Assembly (NCBI GenBank): GCA_001799795.1
Contig: MGUD01000022.1
Location: 24,986-73,150, forward strand
From: Elusimicrobia bacterium GWC2_61_19
Lineage (GTDB): Bacteria; Elusimicrobiota; Elusimicrobia; Elusimicrobiales; UBA9959
Direction of reading: 5' to 3'
DNA length: 48,165 nt
The position numbers were made by a program, and so were the translations under genes. This document shows, piece after piece, positions 24,557 to 31,252 of this stretch; positions within the stretch are counted from its first letter, which is position 1, and the number at the start of each line of letters is the position of its first letter. The notes beneath the pieces are model-generated. The model saw only the letters and a list, made by a program, of their open reading frames with translations, searched no databases and was not told the origin of the DNA.

Positions 24557-25423
24557 ATGGATAATTCCTTTTTTGACGACCTGAAAGGGGTCGTGGACGA
24601 ATTCAGAAAACAGAACGGAGGCAAAATGGAAAAAGACTTTTCCGGTAAGCTGTTCATTCCCGCGCTCGCGGTGATAGCCGCGGTGATAGCGTTTTCGTCG
24701 TTCTTTATAGTCCCCCCCGGCGAGGTGGCCATAAAGACCCGGCTGGGCAGCATTGTGGATTCCTACAGCGAGGGGCTGCATTTTAAGGTGCCCTTCCTCG
24801 AGAGCGTCACAAGGTTCTCGATACAGATCCAGCGCGCCAATATCAAAACGCAGGCTTTCTCGAAGGACCTGCAGACCATGAACGCGCACCTCGTCGTGAA
24901 TCACCGCATCCAGCGGGAGACCGCGGTCAGTATTTTCCGCAACCTGGGGCCCAATTATGTGGACAATATCGTGGACCCGACGGTGCAGGAGGTCTTTAAG
25001 GCCATAGCGGCCCGCTATTCCGCCGAAAGCGTCATTTCGGAGCGCAATCAGCTCGTGCAGGAGCTTAATAAAGAGGTGAAGGACCGGCTCACTCAGAAAG
25101 AGATCATTGTTACGGATATTTCCGTGGTGGACCTGGACTTCACCGAGCAATTCCTTAAGGCCGTGGAGGATAAGCAGGTGGCGGACCAGCAGGCCCAGAT
25201 GGCCGGCAAGCTCGTCGAGAAAGCCAAGCGCGACGCCGAGCAGCAGATCGCCAAATCCCGCGGCGAGGCCGAAGCTTTGCGCATGCAGCGCGAGCAGGTC
25301 ACGCCCCAGCTCATCGAGCTGCGTAAGGTGGACGCCCAGCTGAAAGCCATTGAGAAGTGGAACGGCGTGCTGCCCGGTTACGTCGGGGCGGGCGTGCCTT
25401 TTATCTCCATAGAGAAGAAATAA
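24557..25423 (+). CDS. SPFH/prohibitin-family membrane protein
   Basis: Inner-membrane scaffold of the stomatin/prohibitin/HflK class, 288 residues. A short cytoplasmic leader precedes one TM helix (about 32-50, ALAVIAAVIAFSSFFIV). The SPFH domain follows (VPPGEVAIKTRLGSIVDSY onward, with a LHFKVPFLESV strand). The coiled coil is rich in Ala/Glu/Lys/Gln (about 195-260). Relatives control membrane proteases such as FtsH; none is encoded here. Two starts are plausible: ATG 24557, leaderless behind TATAAT, and ATG 24626, preceded by GGAGG at 24617-24621, which would give 265 residues with the TM at the N-terminus. Confidence 0.9.
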   Translation: MDNSFFDDLKGVVDEFRKQNGGKMEKDFSGKLFIPALAVIAAVIAFSSFFIVPPGEVAIKTRLGSIVDSYSEGLHFKVPFLESVTRFSIQIQRANIKTQAFSKDLQTMNAHLVVNHRIQRETAVSIFRNLGPNYVDNIVDPTVQEVFKAIAARYSAESVISERNQLVQELNKEVKDRLTQKEIIVTDISVVDLDFTEQFLKAVEDKQVADQQAQMAGKLVEKAKRDAEQQIAKSRGEAEALRMQREQVTPQLIELRKVDAQLKAIEKWNGVLPGYVGAGVPFISIEKK

Positions 25424-25431
25424 ATGTTCCC

Positions 25432-25522
25432 CCCCTGGACAGGGCAAGTGTCCAGGGGCCCCCGGCGCAATAGGGCGGAAAAAATACGGGATCGGGACCA
25501 AAGTCCCCCGCAGAAGCGGGGG
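25432..25522 (+). other. Two stem-loops after the SPFH gene
   Basis: A 10-bp stem (25432-25441 with 25449-25458) has no T-tract. A 7-bp CCCCCGC/GCGGGGG stem (25505-25511 with 25516-25522) is followed by ATTTT. The second may terminate the SPFH transcript; it runs directly into the extended -10 at 25527. Confidence 0.55.
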
Positions 25523-25526
25523 ATTT

Positions 25527-25535
25527 TGCTAAAAT
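25527..25535 (+). promoter_or_regulatory. Extended -10 promoter candidate
   Basis: TGCTAAAAT, identical to the element before pyrD, lies 25 bases before ATG 25561. The start would fall near 25542, leaving a short leader holding the GGGAGG ribosome-binding site at 25550-25555. Confidence 0.45.
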
Positions 25536-25560
25536 TATCCAAGAGTTACGGGAGGTTTCA

Positions 25561-25833
25561 ATGAAAAAACTTTTAACCGCGGTTTTCCTGCTGTTCATGG
25601 TGCTGGTTTACGGCACAATGACCGGCGCTAACCTGCTTTGCGGCACGGCTTATGCGAAGTCTTCAAAGCCTAAGCCCGACACAACCGGGCCCGATGGTAC
25701 GGACGATGGCTCCGGCTCCGGCGACACGGGTAGCGGCCCCGACGACACCGACGACGGCGGCGGCTGCGGCGGCGGTGGCTCCGATTCCGGCGGCAGTTCC
25801 GGGCCCGACGATTCCGGCGGCGGTGATTTTTGA
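25561..25833 (+). CDS. Small secreted Asp/Gly/Ser-rich protein
   Basis: A 90-residue protein with a clear signal sequence (KKLLTAVFLLFMVLVYG, ending near AYA about residue 32). The mature part of about 55 residues is almost entirely Gly, Asp, Ser, Pro and Thr, including DGGGCGGGGSDSGGSSG with one Cys. The acidic low-complexity sequence could bind divalent cations or act as a flexible surface coat; no family is recognised. It has a strong GGGAGG ribosome-binding site, its own promoter candidate and its own terminator, so it is a monocistronic, probably well expressed gene. Confidence 0.75.
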   Translation: MKKLLTAVFLLFMVLVYGTMTGANLLCGTAYAKSSKPKPDTTGPDGTDDGSGSGDTGSGPDDTDDGGGCGGGGSDSGGSSGPDDSGGGDF

Positions 25834-25853
25834 GCGTCTGAAAACACCATGAA

Positions 25854-25885
25854 GAGGCCTGGGCCAGTCCCGGGCCTCTTTTTTT
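25854..25885 (+). terminator. Rho-independent terminator after the Asp/Gly/Ser-rich gene
   Basis: A 10-bp stem (25854-25863 with 25869-25878, one G-U pair) has loop CCAGT and is followed by seven T. The sequence just upstream, TCTGAAAACACCATGAAG, is repeated before the terminator at 27174. Confidence 0.9.
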
Positions 25886-25925
25886 GTCCCCCCTTATACC
25901 TTTTCATTTTGTAACAGAAAAGGGC

Positions 25926-25954
25926 TTGACATCGTAAAATACGTGTGTTATGAT
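25926..25954 (+). promoter_or_regulatory. Near-consensus sigma70 promoter for the DUF2089 operon
   Basis: TTGACA (25926-25931), a 17-base spacer and TATGAT (25949-25954). The predicted start is near 25961, giving a leader of about 43 bases with an AAGGAAGGG ribosome-binding site before ATG 26004. Confidence 0.85.
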
Positions 25955-26003
25955 TAACTATAGTGAGGCAAACATTAACAAAGTCAAGGAAGGGATTAAT
26001 AAA

Positions 26004-26372
26004 ATGAATATTCCTAATAAGTGCCCATCCTGCAGCGGCCGTGTGGTTGTGACCGAGCTTTGCTGCTCGGATTGTAAAACTACCATAAAAGGTAGTTTTG
26101 AGCTGCCGCAGTTTGCCGCTCTCGCTCCGGAGGACGAGAATTTCTTAAGGGTTTTTTTGGCCGCGCGGGGGAATATTAAAGAGGTGGAGCGCCAGCTGAA
26201 CATTTCTTACCCTACGGTCAAAGGCAGGCTGGAGGCGTTGTTGAACCGGCTGGGGTTGGGCAGTCTTCAGGCCGAGGCGAAAAGGCGCCGGCTGGGTATA
26301 GTGGAGCGCCTGGAGCGGGGGGAGATAACCGCTCAGGAAGCGATAGTTCTGTTAAGGGGCCTGGAGGCCTGA
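26004..26372 (+). CDS. DUF2089-family zinc-ribbon/HTH protein
   Basis: A 122-residue probable regulator. A four-Cys zinc ribbon (C7, C10, C21, C24, in NKCPSCSGR and CCSDCK) precedes a helical domain. In that domain AARGNIKEVERQLNISYPTVKGRLEALLNRLG looks like a sigma-region-4 or LuxR-type HTH. The C-terminus, LERGEITAQEAIVLLRGLE, is a SHOCT-like helical hairpin. ATG 26004 is chosen because the upstream in-frame ATG at 25950 falls inside the -10 box. It is the first gene of a three-gene operon with the SHOCT-like and LiaI/LiaF-like genes. DUF2089 proteins have no settled function. Confidence 0.85.
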   Translation: MNIPNKCPSCSGRVVVTELCCSDCKTTIKGSFELPQFAALAPEDENFLRVFLAARGNIKEVERQLNISYPTVKGRLEALLNRLGLGSLQAEAKRRRLGIVERLERGEITAQEAIVLLRGLEA

Positions 26373-26381
26373 GGAATTTAT

Positions 26382-26750
26382 ATGAACGAAGAAAAAATGC
26401 GGATACTTAAACTGCTGGAGGAAAAGAAGATCTCCTCGACCGAAGCCATGGAACTGCTGGAGGCGCTTGGGAGGGCCCAGCCGGACGGCGCGGCTGGCGG
26501 CAAGGGACGGCTGCTCCGCATTCGTGTGTATGAGAGCGGGTCCGCCGAGCCCAAGGTTAATGTAAACGTGCCGCTGGGCTGGGCGAAGTTCATGGCTCCG
26601 TTTATAGAGGGTAAGATAAAGGCCACTCTGGCCGCCAAGGGTTATGACGTTGATCTTGGCAAGATACAGGAAGCGATAGAGGGGGCTGAGCCCATGAGGA
26701 TCATAGACGTGCAGGACGGGGGGGATAAGGTGGAGATATTTATCGAGTAA
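26382..26750 (+). CDS. SHOCT-like domain protein of unknown function
   Basis: A 122-residue cytoplasmic protein. The N-terminus, MRILKLLEEKKISSTEAMELLEALG, is a SHOCT-like short helical hairpin. It is followed by a Gly/Ala linker and a beta/alpha domain (LLRIRVYESGSAEPKVNVNVPLGWAKF) that ends with strands (MRIIDVQDGGDKVEIFIE). This arrangement recurs in proteins that sit beside DUF2089 and LiaF/DUF4097-type envelope-stress genes. GAGGAA precedes the ATG, which is nine bases after the previous stop. It probably interacts with its neighbours through the shared helical motif; that is inference. Confidence 0.75.
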   Translation: MNEEKMRILKLLEEKKISSTEAMELLEALGRAQPDGAAGGKGRLLRIRVYESGSAEPKVNVNVPLGWAKFMAPFIEGKIKATLAAKGYDVDLGKIQEAIEGAEPMRIIDVQDGGDKVEIFIE

Positions 26751-26762
26751 ATAAGGTGGAGT

Positions 26763-26788
26763 CCCGACCTCGGGGAATTGAGGTCGGG
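26763..26788 (+). other. Intra-operon stem-loop
   Basis: A perfect 9-bp stem (CCCGACCTC at 26763-26771, complement at 26780-26788) has an eight-base loop and no T-tract. It lies 28 bases before the next ATG. It probably stabilises or processes the mRNA rather than terminating it. Confidence 0.6.
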
Positions 26789-26815
26789 CCTCACTTACAC
26801 TGCAAGGAGGCAATT

Positions 26816-27121
26816 ATGTTGGCATTCAGCATGCGGAAGTTTTTTTGGGGCTTGATCATGGCCGGCCTGGGCGGCCTGATCTGGGCGAGCAACCTGGGTT
26901 ATGTAAGTCTTTCTTTCAAGTTTAGCAGGGACTGGCCGATAATAATTGTGGCCATAGGGTTGATGTCTATTTGGGACGCTCTGTTCGGGCGCCACTGGTG
27001 GGGGCATATGTTCTCCGGGCAGCGCAGGGAGAAGCGGGACGCCATAGCCAGGATACTGGAGGACTTGGAGAAGGGGAGTATAGATGCCGAGGAGGCCGCT
27101 AGACGCATGGGGGGAAAGTAA
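26816..27121 (+). CDS. Small LiaI/LiaF-like membrane protein
   Basis: A 101-residue protein with two TM helices (about 9-27 and 38-56: FFWGLIMAGLGGLIWASNLGY and WPIIIVAIGLMSIWDALFG), like the N-terminal LiaF TM region. A charged tail contains ILEDLEKGSIDAEEAARRMGG, a third SHOCT-like motif in this operon. ATG 26816 has AAGGAGG five bases upstream. An in-frame ATG at 26756 would add a 20-residue stretch that includes the intergenic hairpin and is rejected. LiaI/LiaF proteins respond to envelope stress; here the partners would be the two upstream proteins. Confidence 0.78.
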   Translation: MLAFSMRKFFWGLIMAGLGGLIWASNLGYVSLSFKFSRDWPIIIVAIGLMSIWDALFGRHWWGHMFSGQRREKRDAIARILEDLEKGSIDAEEAARRMGGK

Positions 27122-27122
27122 A

Positions 27123-27138
27123 GTTTTCACGTGAAAAC
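27123..27138. promoter_or_regulatory. parS-like site 1
   Basis: GTTTTCACGTGAAAAC, a perfect 16-bp palindrome. It shares the central 12 bases TTTCACGTGAAA with the Bacillus-type parS consensus. It is the first of three identical copies before parA, and begins one base after the LiaF-like stop codon. Confidence 0.85.
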
Positions 27139-27173
27139 AATATCCCTCTGAAAATACCATGAAGAGGTTTTTG

Positions 27174-27206
27174 CCCCCAAGGCCAGTGCCTTGGGGGTGT
27201 TTCTTT
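27174..27206 (+). terminator. Rho-independent terminator between parS 1 and parS 2
   Basis: A perfect 10-bp stem (27174-27183 with 27188-27197) has loop CAGT and is followed by TGTTTCTTT. It ends the DUF2089 operon and isolates it from parAB. TCTGAAAATACCATGAAG just upstream repeats the sequence before the 25854 terminator. Confidence 0.85.
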
Positions 27207-27227
27207 GCGCTAAAGGCGTGCTTTGGT

Positions 27228-27243
27228 GTTTTCACGTGAAAAC
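27228..27243. promoter_or_regulatory. parS-like site 2
   Basis: Second identical copy of GTTTTCACGTGAAAAC, 105 bp after the first. Confidence 0.85.
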
Positions 27244-27300
27244 AATGCCCCTCAATTAGCCACCCTGTTCCTTATATATAGCCTGGGCGCGCCATCGGCC

Positions 27301-27329
27301 TTGACTTGCCGGGATTAAATCTATAGAAT
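27301..27329 (+). promoter_or_regulatory. Probable parAB promoter
   Basis: TTGACT (27301-27306), a 17-base spacer and TAGAAT (27324-27329). The predicted start near 27336 leaves a leader of about 93 bases that contains parS site 3, so ParB bound there could affect its own operon. The same hexamer pair and spacing occur before the PilZ gene. Confidence 0.6.
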
Positions 27330-27351
27330 TAATCTGACGGTAAAGATTATT

Positions 27352-27367
27352 GTTTTCACGTGAAAAC
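27352..27367. promoter_or_regulatory. parS-like site 3
   Basis: Third identical GTTTTCACGTGAAAAC, 124 bp after site 2 and 61 bases before the parA ATG. A GTG inside it could be read as an upstream parA start but is rejected. Confidence 0.85.
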
Positions 27368-27428
27368 AAATTATCCATCCCGTAACGAACAGGATATCGA
27401 TAACCCCTGTGAAGGCAATGGAGCTTAT

Positions 27429-28268
27429 ATGGCTGAAATAGTGGCGATAGCTAACCAGAAGGGCGGTGTCGGCAAGACCACCACGTCTATTAATCTGGCC
27501 GTGGCCCTGGCCGCCTTTGATTATGAGACCCTCCTTATAGACTTCGACCCCCAGAGCAACGCCACTTCCGGCCTGGGCGTGGACATAACCAAGAACAACA
27601 AGAACATTTACGACGTGCTTTGCGGCAAAGCCCCTATAGAGTCCGCTATCCACCAGACGTCGGTGGAGTGGCTAGATATAGTCCCCACCAGCCATAACCT
27701 GGCCGGCGCGGAGATAGAACTGGTCAGCGAATTCTCCCGCGAATCGGTGCTTAAGCGCTCCCTGGCCAAGATAGGGGACATGTACAAGTTCATTATCATA
27801 GACTGCCCACCCTCCCTGGGCCTGCTCACGGTCAACGCCCTTAATTCCTCCAATTCGGTCATCACCCCCGTGCAGTGCGAGTTTTATGCGATGGAAGGGC
27901 TTGCCTACTTCATGAATACCGTTGAGAAGATCCGCCAGGCGCTCAACCCCGGTCTGAAAATAGACGGCGGCGTCATTACCATGTACGACTCCCGCATAAA
28001 CCTGGCCAACCAGGTTAAGGGGGAGATAGGCAAGTATTACGGAGACAGGCTATATAAGACCGTTATCCCGCGCAATGTGCGGCTTGCGGAGGCCCCCAGC
28101 TTCGGCCAATCCATTTTTGTCTATGACCCCAGTTCCCGCGGGGCCCTGGCCTACAAGGAGCTGGCCCTGGAGTTTCTTGCCAGGCGCGGCGTGGACATTT
28201 CGGCCTATAAGAAATCGGACCTCTACGTTAACGAGGAAGCCGAGCTGGAATACGACCTCGGAGGTTGA
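27429..28268 (+). CDS. parA: Chromosome-partition ATPase ParA (Soj)
   Basis: Walker-type ATPase that moves or separates ParB-parS complexes on the nucleoid. The 279 residues start MAEIVAIANQKGGVGKTT with the deviant Walker A (K11 signature Lys, K16). DFDPQSNATSGLG and IIIDCPPSLGLLTVNAL (Walker B) follow, with the PVQCEFYAMEGL and RNVRLAEAPSFGQ segments typical of chromosomal ParA. GGAG lies just before ATG 27429. It has no N-terminal HTH, as in type Ib/chromosomal forms. Three parS-like sites are directly upstream and parB is downstream. Confidence 0.97.
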   Translation: MAEIVAIANQKGGVGKTTTSINLAVALAAFDYETLLIDFDPQSNATSGLGVDITKNNKNIYDVLCGKAPIESAIHQTSVEWLDIVPTSHNLAGAEIELVSEFSRESVLKRSLAKIGDMYKFIIIDCPPSLGLLTVNALNSSNSVITPVQCEFYAMEGLAYFMNTVEKIRQALNPGLKIDGGVITMYDSRINLANQVKGEIGKYYGDRLYKTVIPRNVRLAEAPSFGQSIFVYDPSSRGALAYKELALEFLARRGVDISAYKKSDLYVNEEAELEYDLGG

Positions 28269-28282
28269 ACCTCCGCCGGCTG

Positions 28283-28312
28283 TCTATCGAGGCTGAGCCT
28301 CGATAGATTTTT
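28283..28312 (+). terminator. Terminator-like hairpin between parA and parB
   Basis: A perfect 11-bp stem (28283-28293 with 28297-28307) has loop TGA and is followed directly by five T, then the parB ribosome-binding site AAGGAG. It looks like an intrinsic terminator or attenuator inside the operon. A smaller stem (CGGAGG/CCTCCG, 28259-28275) overlaps the parA stop. Confidence 0.75.
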
Positions 28313-28325
28313 AAGGAGATAATAT

Positions 28326-29195
28326 ATGAGAAAGGCTTTAGGCAGGGGGATAGACTCCCTTATAACGAAGGTTAACAATAATGATATTTCCGGGGATATG
28401 GTGCAGCGCATCCCCGTGGGAAAGATACGCCCCAACCGCTACCAGCCCAGGCGGAATTTCGACGAGGCCGCGCTGGCGGAATTGTCCGAGTCCATCAAGG
28501 AGCGGGGGCTGCTGCAGCCCATCTCCGTCTGGAAGGACCACGGCGAGGACCATTATGAGCTGATAGCCGGAGAGCGGCGGCTGCGCGCGTCCAGGCTGGC
28601 CGGCCTGGCGGAGATAGACGCCATAGTAAAGAAAGACCTGGATGACGAGCAGAAGCTGGGCCTGTCCCTTATAGAGAATATCCAGCGCGAAGACCTCAAC
28701 GCGGTGGACACCGCGCTGGCCTACCGCCAGCTGATGCAGAATTTCGGCGTGTCGCAGGCGGATATAGCCAAGCGCGTGGGTAAGAGCCGCGCGGCCGTCT
28801 CCAATACGCTGCGCCTGCTGGAGCTGGACGAGGATATCCGCCAGGGTATACAGGGCGGCGTTATAAGCGAGGGCCACGCCCGCGCCCTCATCTCCATTCC
28901 CGACTCCGCCAAGCGCCGCGAAGCCTTTCAGCGGATAATCGCCGAAAAGCTTTCCGTGCGCGACATAGAGAATTTCGCGCAGGGCTTTCACGCCCAACGG
29001 CCCCACGCGCCGCGCGCGCCGCGCGGCGGGTCGCGCAAGACCCCTGAGGCCCAGGAACTGGAATCCTCGCTGGAAAAGACCCTCGGCACCAAGGTCGAGA
29101 TCTGTCCCGGGTCCGGGCCGCAGAATGGTAAAATAGTGATACATTACTTCTCGCTGGACGATCTGGACAGGGTAACACGAATTCTTAAAAAGTAG
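28326..29195 (+). CDS. parB: Chromosome-partition protein ParB (Spo0J)
   Basis: CTP-dependent clamp that loads at parS and spreads. The N-terminal domain has IRPNRYQPRRNFDE and the CTP-binding boxes GLLQPISV and AGERRLRASR (82-90). The central DNA-binding domain contains the HTH GVSQADIAKRVGKSRAAVSN (141-160), which should read the palindromes upstream of parA. A basic linker (APRGGSRK) leads to the C-terminal dimer domain (KIVIHYFSLDDLDRVTRILKK). At 289 residues it is normal for Spo0J-type ParB. AAGGAG precedes the ATG, immediately after the terminator-like hairpin. Confidence 0.97.
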   Translation: MRKALGRGIDSLITKVNNNDISGDMVQRIPVGKIRPNRYQPRRNFDEAALAELSESIKERGLLQPISVWKDHGEDHYELIAGERRLRASRLAGLAEIDAIVKKDLDDEQKLGLSLIENIQREDLNAVDTALAYRQLMQNFGVSQADIAKRVGKSRAAVSNTLRLLELDEDIRQGIQGGVISEGHARALISIPDSAKRREAFQRIIAEKLSVRDIENFAQGFHAQRPHAPRAPRGGSRKTPEAQELESSLEKTLGTKVEICPGSGPQNGKIVIHYFSLDDLDRVTRILKK

Positions 29196-29207
29196 CACAA
29201 GGTGAAT

Positions 29208-30233
29208 ATGCGCTATCTTCTCGCGCTCTGGCTGCTGGCCGCCGGTTCCGGCGCGGCCCACGCCCAGGCGCCGGCCCCCGCCGACGCGGAAAAGGTCTCC
29301 GCTTTTTCCGCCAAGTCCCCGGTGCCCGCCTACTACGCCCCCGAAAGGAACCTGGGGAAATATTATCTTTACGCCGACGGCGGCTTCCACGCGGACTGGT
29401 ACGTGGGCTACAATAACTGCTGGGTGGTGAAGCTCCCGCCGATACCCGCCGGCGGGTACGCCAAGGCCTTCATCGGGGCCAAGCTCGGCCGGGCCAAGAT
29501 CATGTCCTGGCCTGCGTCCTGGGACACCACGCCCATTCCCGGCAAGATCTATATGGCGGTCAACCAGGCCCCCTCGTTCAATTCCGACCATACCTATTTC
29601 CTGGTGGACGCGGCCGACCTGCCGCGCGAGCCCCTGCCCAACGATTCTCTCGACGGGGTGGATTCGGCGCGCTGGCTCTGGACGGAGATCCCGCTGGCGC
29701 GCGTGTCCGCCGAGAACCCCAATTACCTGGCCCTGTGGTCCTCGTCGCGGTATTTCACCGCGGCCTCCAGTTCGCCCATAATTTCCGCGGCCCTGAGCGA
29801 CAGCACCGAAGAGGACGTCTGGCTGAACCGCTCCATAAAGGGCAATCCGCCTTCCGGAGAGGGCGTGCTGGAAACCCCGATCTCCGGCCTGAAACCGGCC
29901 ATAGCGATAAAACTCGTGCCGGCCAACGAATACAAGGTCTTCATAAAGGGCTTTTCGGCCGAATTGGACGCCGAGAATATCACCGCTTCTTTTACCGCCA
30001 TCGGCGAGGATATCCGGGCCGCCTGGCTGGAGATCTCCTACGACAAATTCGACTGGCAGCGGGTGACCCGCTACATGTTCAAGGCGCCTTATTTCTGGAC
30101 CTTCGGCCGCGAAGAGCTGTCCAAGGAAATGTTCTACCTGCGCGCCGCGGCCGTGGATAATCTGGAGAACACCGGCTACTCCAAGGAAATAACCGTGCCG
30201 GCCCCGGCGCCCAGGGCCCCGGAGGCCGAGTGA
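29208..30233 (+). CDS. Exported protein of unknown function
   Basis: A protein of about 341 residues with a signal peptide (RYLLALWLLAAGSGAAHAQ). The mature part is rich in aromatic residues and predicted strands: YLYADGGFHADWYVGYNNCWVVKLP, then KIMSWPASWDTTP and TYFLVDAADLP. A late domain (EYKVFIKGFSAELDAENITASF) resembles a fibronectin-III-like beta sandwich, and the end is an Ala/Pro tail. ATG 29208 is preferred over GTG 29202 because AAGG lies five bases upstream. It starts 12 bases after parB, and its stop overlaps the asd start (GTGA). I do not recognise a family. Confidence 0.75.
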   Translation: MRYLLALWLLAAGSGAAHAQAPAPADAEKVSAFSAKSPVPAYYAPERNLGKYYLYADGGFHADWYVGYNNCWVVKLPPIPAGGYAKAFIGAKLGRAKIMSWPASWDTTPIPGKIYMAVNQAPSFNSDHTYFLVDAADLPREPLPNDSLDGVDSARWLWTEIPLARVSAENPNYLALWSSSRYFTAASSSPIISAALSDSTEEDVWLNRSIKGNPPSGEGVLETPISGLKPAIAIKLVPANEYKVFIKGFSAELDAENITASFTAIGEDIRAAWLEISYDKFDWQRVTRYMFKAPYFWTFGREELSKEMFYLRAAAVDNLENTGYSKEITVPAPAPRAPEAE

Positions 30234-31234
30234 GAAAATACAATATAGCCGTGGTGGGCGCGTCCGGCATGGTGGGCGGGGAGCTGCTCGGCCTGCTGGA
30301 AAGCCGGCATTTTCCCGTCGGGGACTTTTACGCTTTTAATTCCGGCCGCCGTCCGGACGCCGTGTCCTTCCGCGGCAAAAAATACGCCTGCGCCGCCCCC
30401 ACTCTGAGCGCCCTTAAAAAAGCCGACATCGCTTTCTTCGTCTCCACCGACGAGGTTTCCGGGCGCTTCGCCAAGCGGCTGGCCGCGGCCGGGACGTGGT
30501 GTATAGACGATTCGTCCAGGTTCCGGCTTTCTCCGAGCGTGCCGCTGGTTATCCCGGAGGTTAACGGGGGGGAACTTAAGCCGTCCAGGAAACTTGTCGC
30601 CGGGCCCAACTGCACCCTTACCGGCGCCGCCGTGGCGCTGGCCGCCGTGCACCGGAAGTTCCGCGTGACGGAGCTGCGCCTGGCCACCTACCAGGCCGTC
30701 TCGGGGGCGGGTAAAGCCGCTATGGGGCAGCTGGAAGAGGAGCTCAGGACCTATTTTAAAAAAGGCGCGGTGCCCGCCGCCAACGGCCGCTTCCCGCGGC
30801 CCATCGCCTTCAACCTTTTCCCCCAGGTGGGCGGCTTCGACGCCGAGGGCAACTCCGTCGAGGAAAACAAGGTGGAGGGCGAGCTGAAGAAGATCTGGGG
30901 CGATAAAAGAATAAAGATCAGCTCCACCGCCGTGCGCGTGCCGGTGCTGCGCGGCCATTCCCTCGCGGTCTGGTTCAAGGTCGCGCGGCCGTGCTCGCTC
31001 GGCTCCCTTAAAAAAGAGCTGGGGCGCACGCCCGGGCTGAAATTTTACGCGAAACCCGGAAATTATCCCACGCCGCTGGAGAACGGGCAGCGCACGGAGA
31101 TAGTTTACGCCGGGCGGCTAAGACGTGCCAAGACGGCGGCCAACGAATTTCAGCTTTGGATTGTTTCGGATAACCTGTATAAGGGCGCGGCTCTTAATTC
31201 GGTGCAGATAGCTGAGCGTATAATTAAACTTTAG
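30230..31234 (+). CDS. asd: Aspartate-semialdehyde dehydrogenase
   Basis: Reduces aspartyl phosphate to the semialdehyde on the route to diaminopimelate, lysine, threonine and methionine. The 334 residues begin with a Rossmann motif, IAVVGASGMVGGE. The catalytic Cys lies in GPNCTLTGAA, and the ATYQAVSGAGKAAM loop and RVPVLRGHSLAVWF (active-site His) follow. GPNCT-L replaces the more common GPNC-S-T. The GTG start overlaps the previous stop. The gene is isolated from other amino-acid genes. Confidence 0.95.
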   Translation: MRKYNIAVVGASGMVGGELLGLLESRHFPVGDFYAFNSGRRPDAVSFRGKKYACAAPTLSALKKADIAFFVSTDEVSGRFAKRLAAAGTWCIDDSSRFRLSPSVPLVIPEVNGGELKPSRKLVAGPNCTLTGAAVALAAVHRKFRVTELRLATYQAVSGAGKAAMGQLEEELRTYFKKGAVPAANGRFPRPIAFNLFPQVGGFDAEGNSVEENKVEGELKKIWGDKRIKISSTAVRVPVLRGHSLAVWFKVARPCSLGSLKKELGRTPGLKFYAKPGNYPTPLENGQRTEIVYAGRLRRAKTAANEFQLWIVSDNLYKGAALNSVQIAERIIKL

Positions 31235-31252
31235 CGTTCGTCGGGGGGGCTT

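Noticed and set aside
25950-26003. Upstream ATG for the DUF2089 gene
   Set aside because: The ATG lies inside the TATGAT -10 box, so it precedes the transcript; ATG 26004 has a good ribosome-binding site.
27123-27367. Three repeats considered as a CRISPR-like array
   Set aside because: Unequal spacing (105 and 124 bp), a 16-bp palindrome, a terminator and promoter between copies, and no cas genes; parS fits better.
27360-27428. Upstream GTG start for parA
   Set aside because: It is part of parS site 3; the family N-terminus begins MAEIVAIANQKGG at 27429 with a GGAG upstream.
28338-29591. Minus-strand frame of about 417 codons across parB
   Set aside because: Shadow of parB and its neighbour; no recognisable domain or ribosome-binding site.
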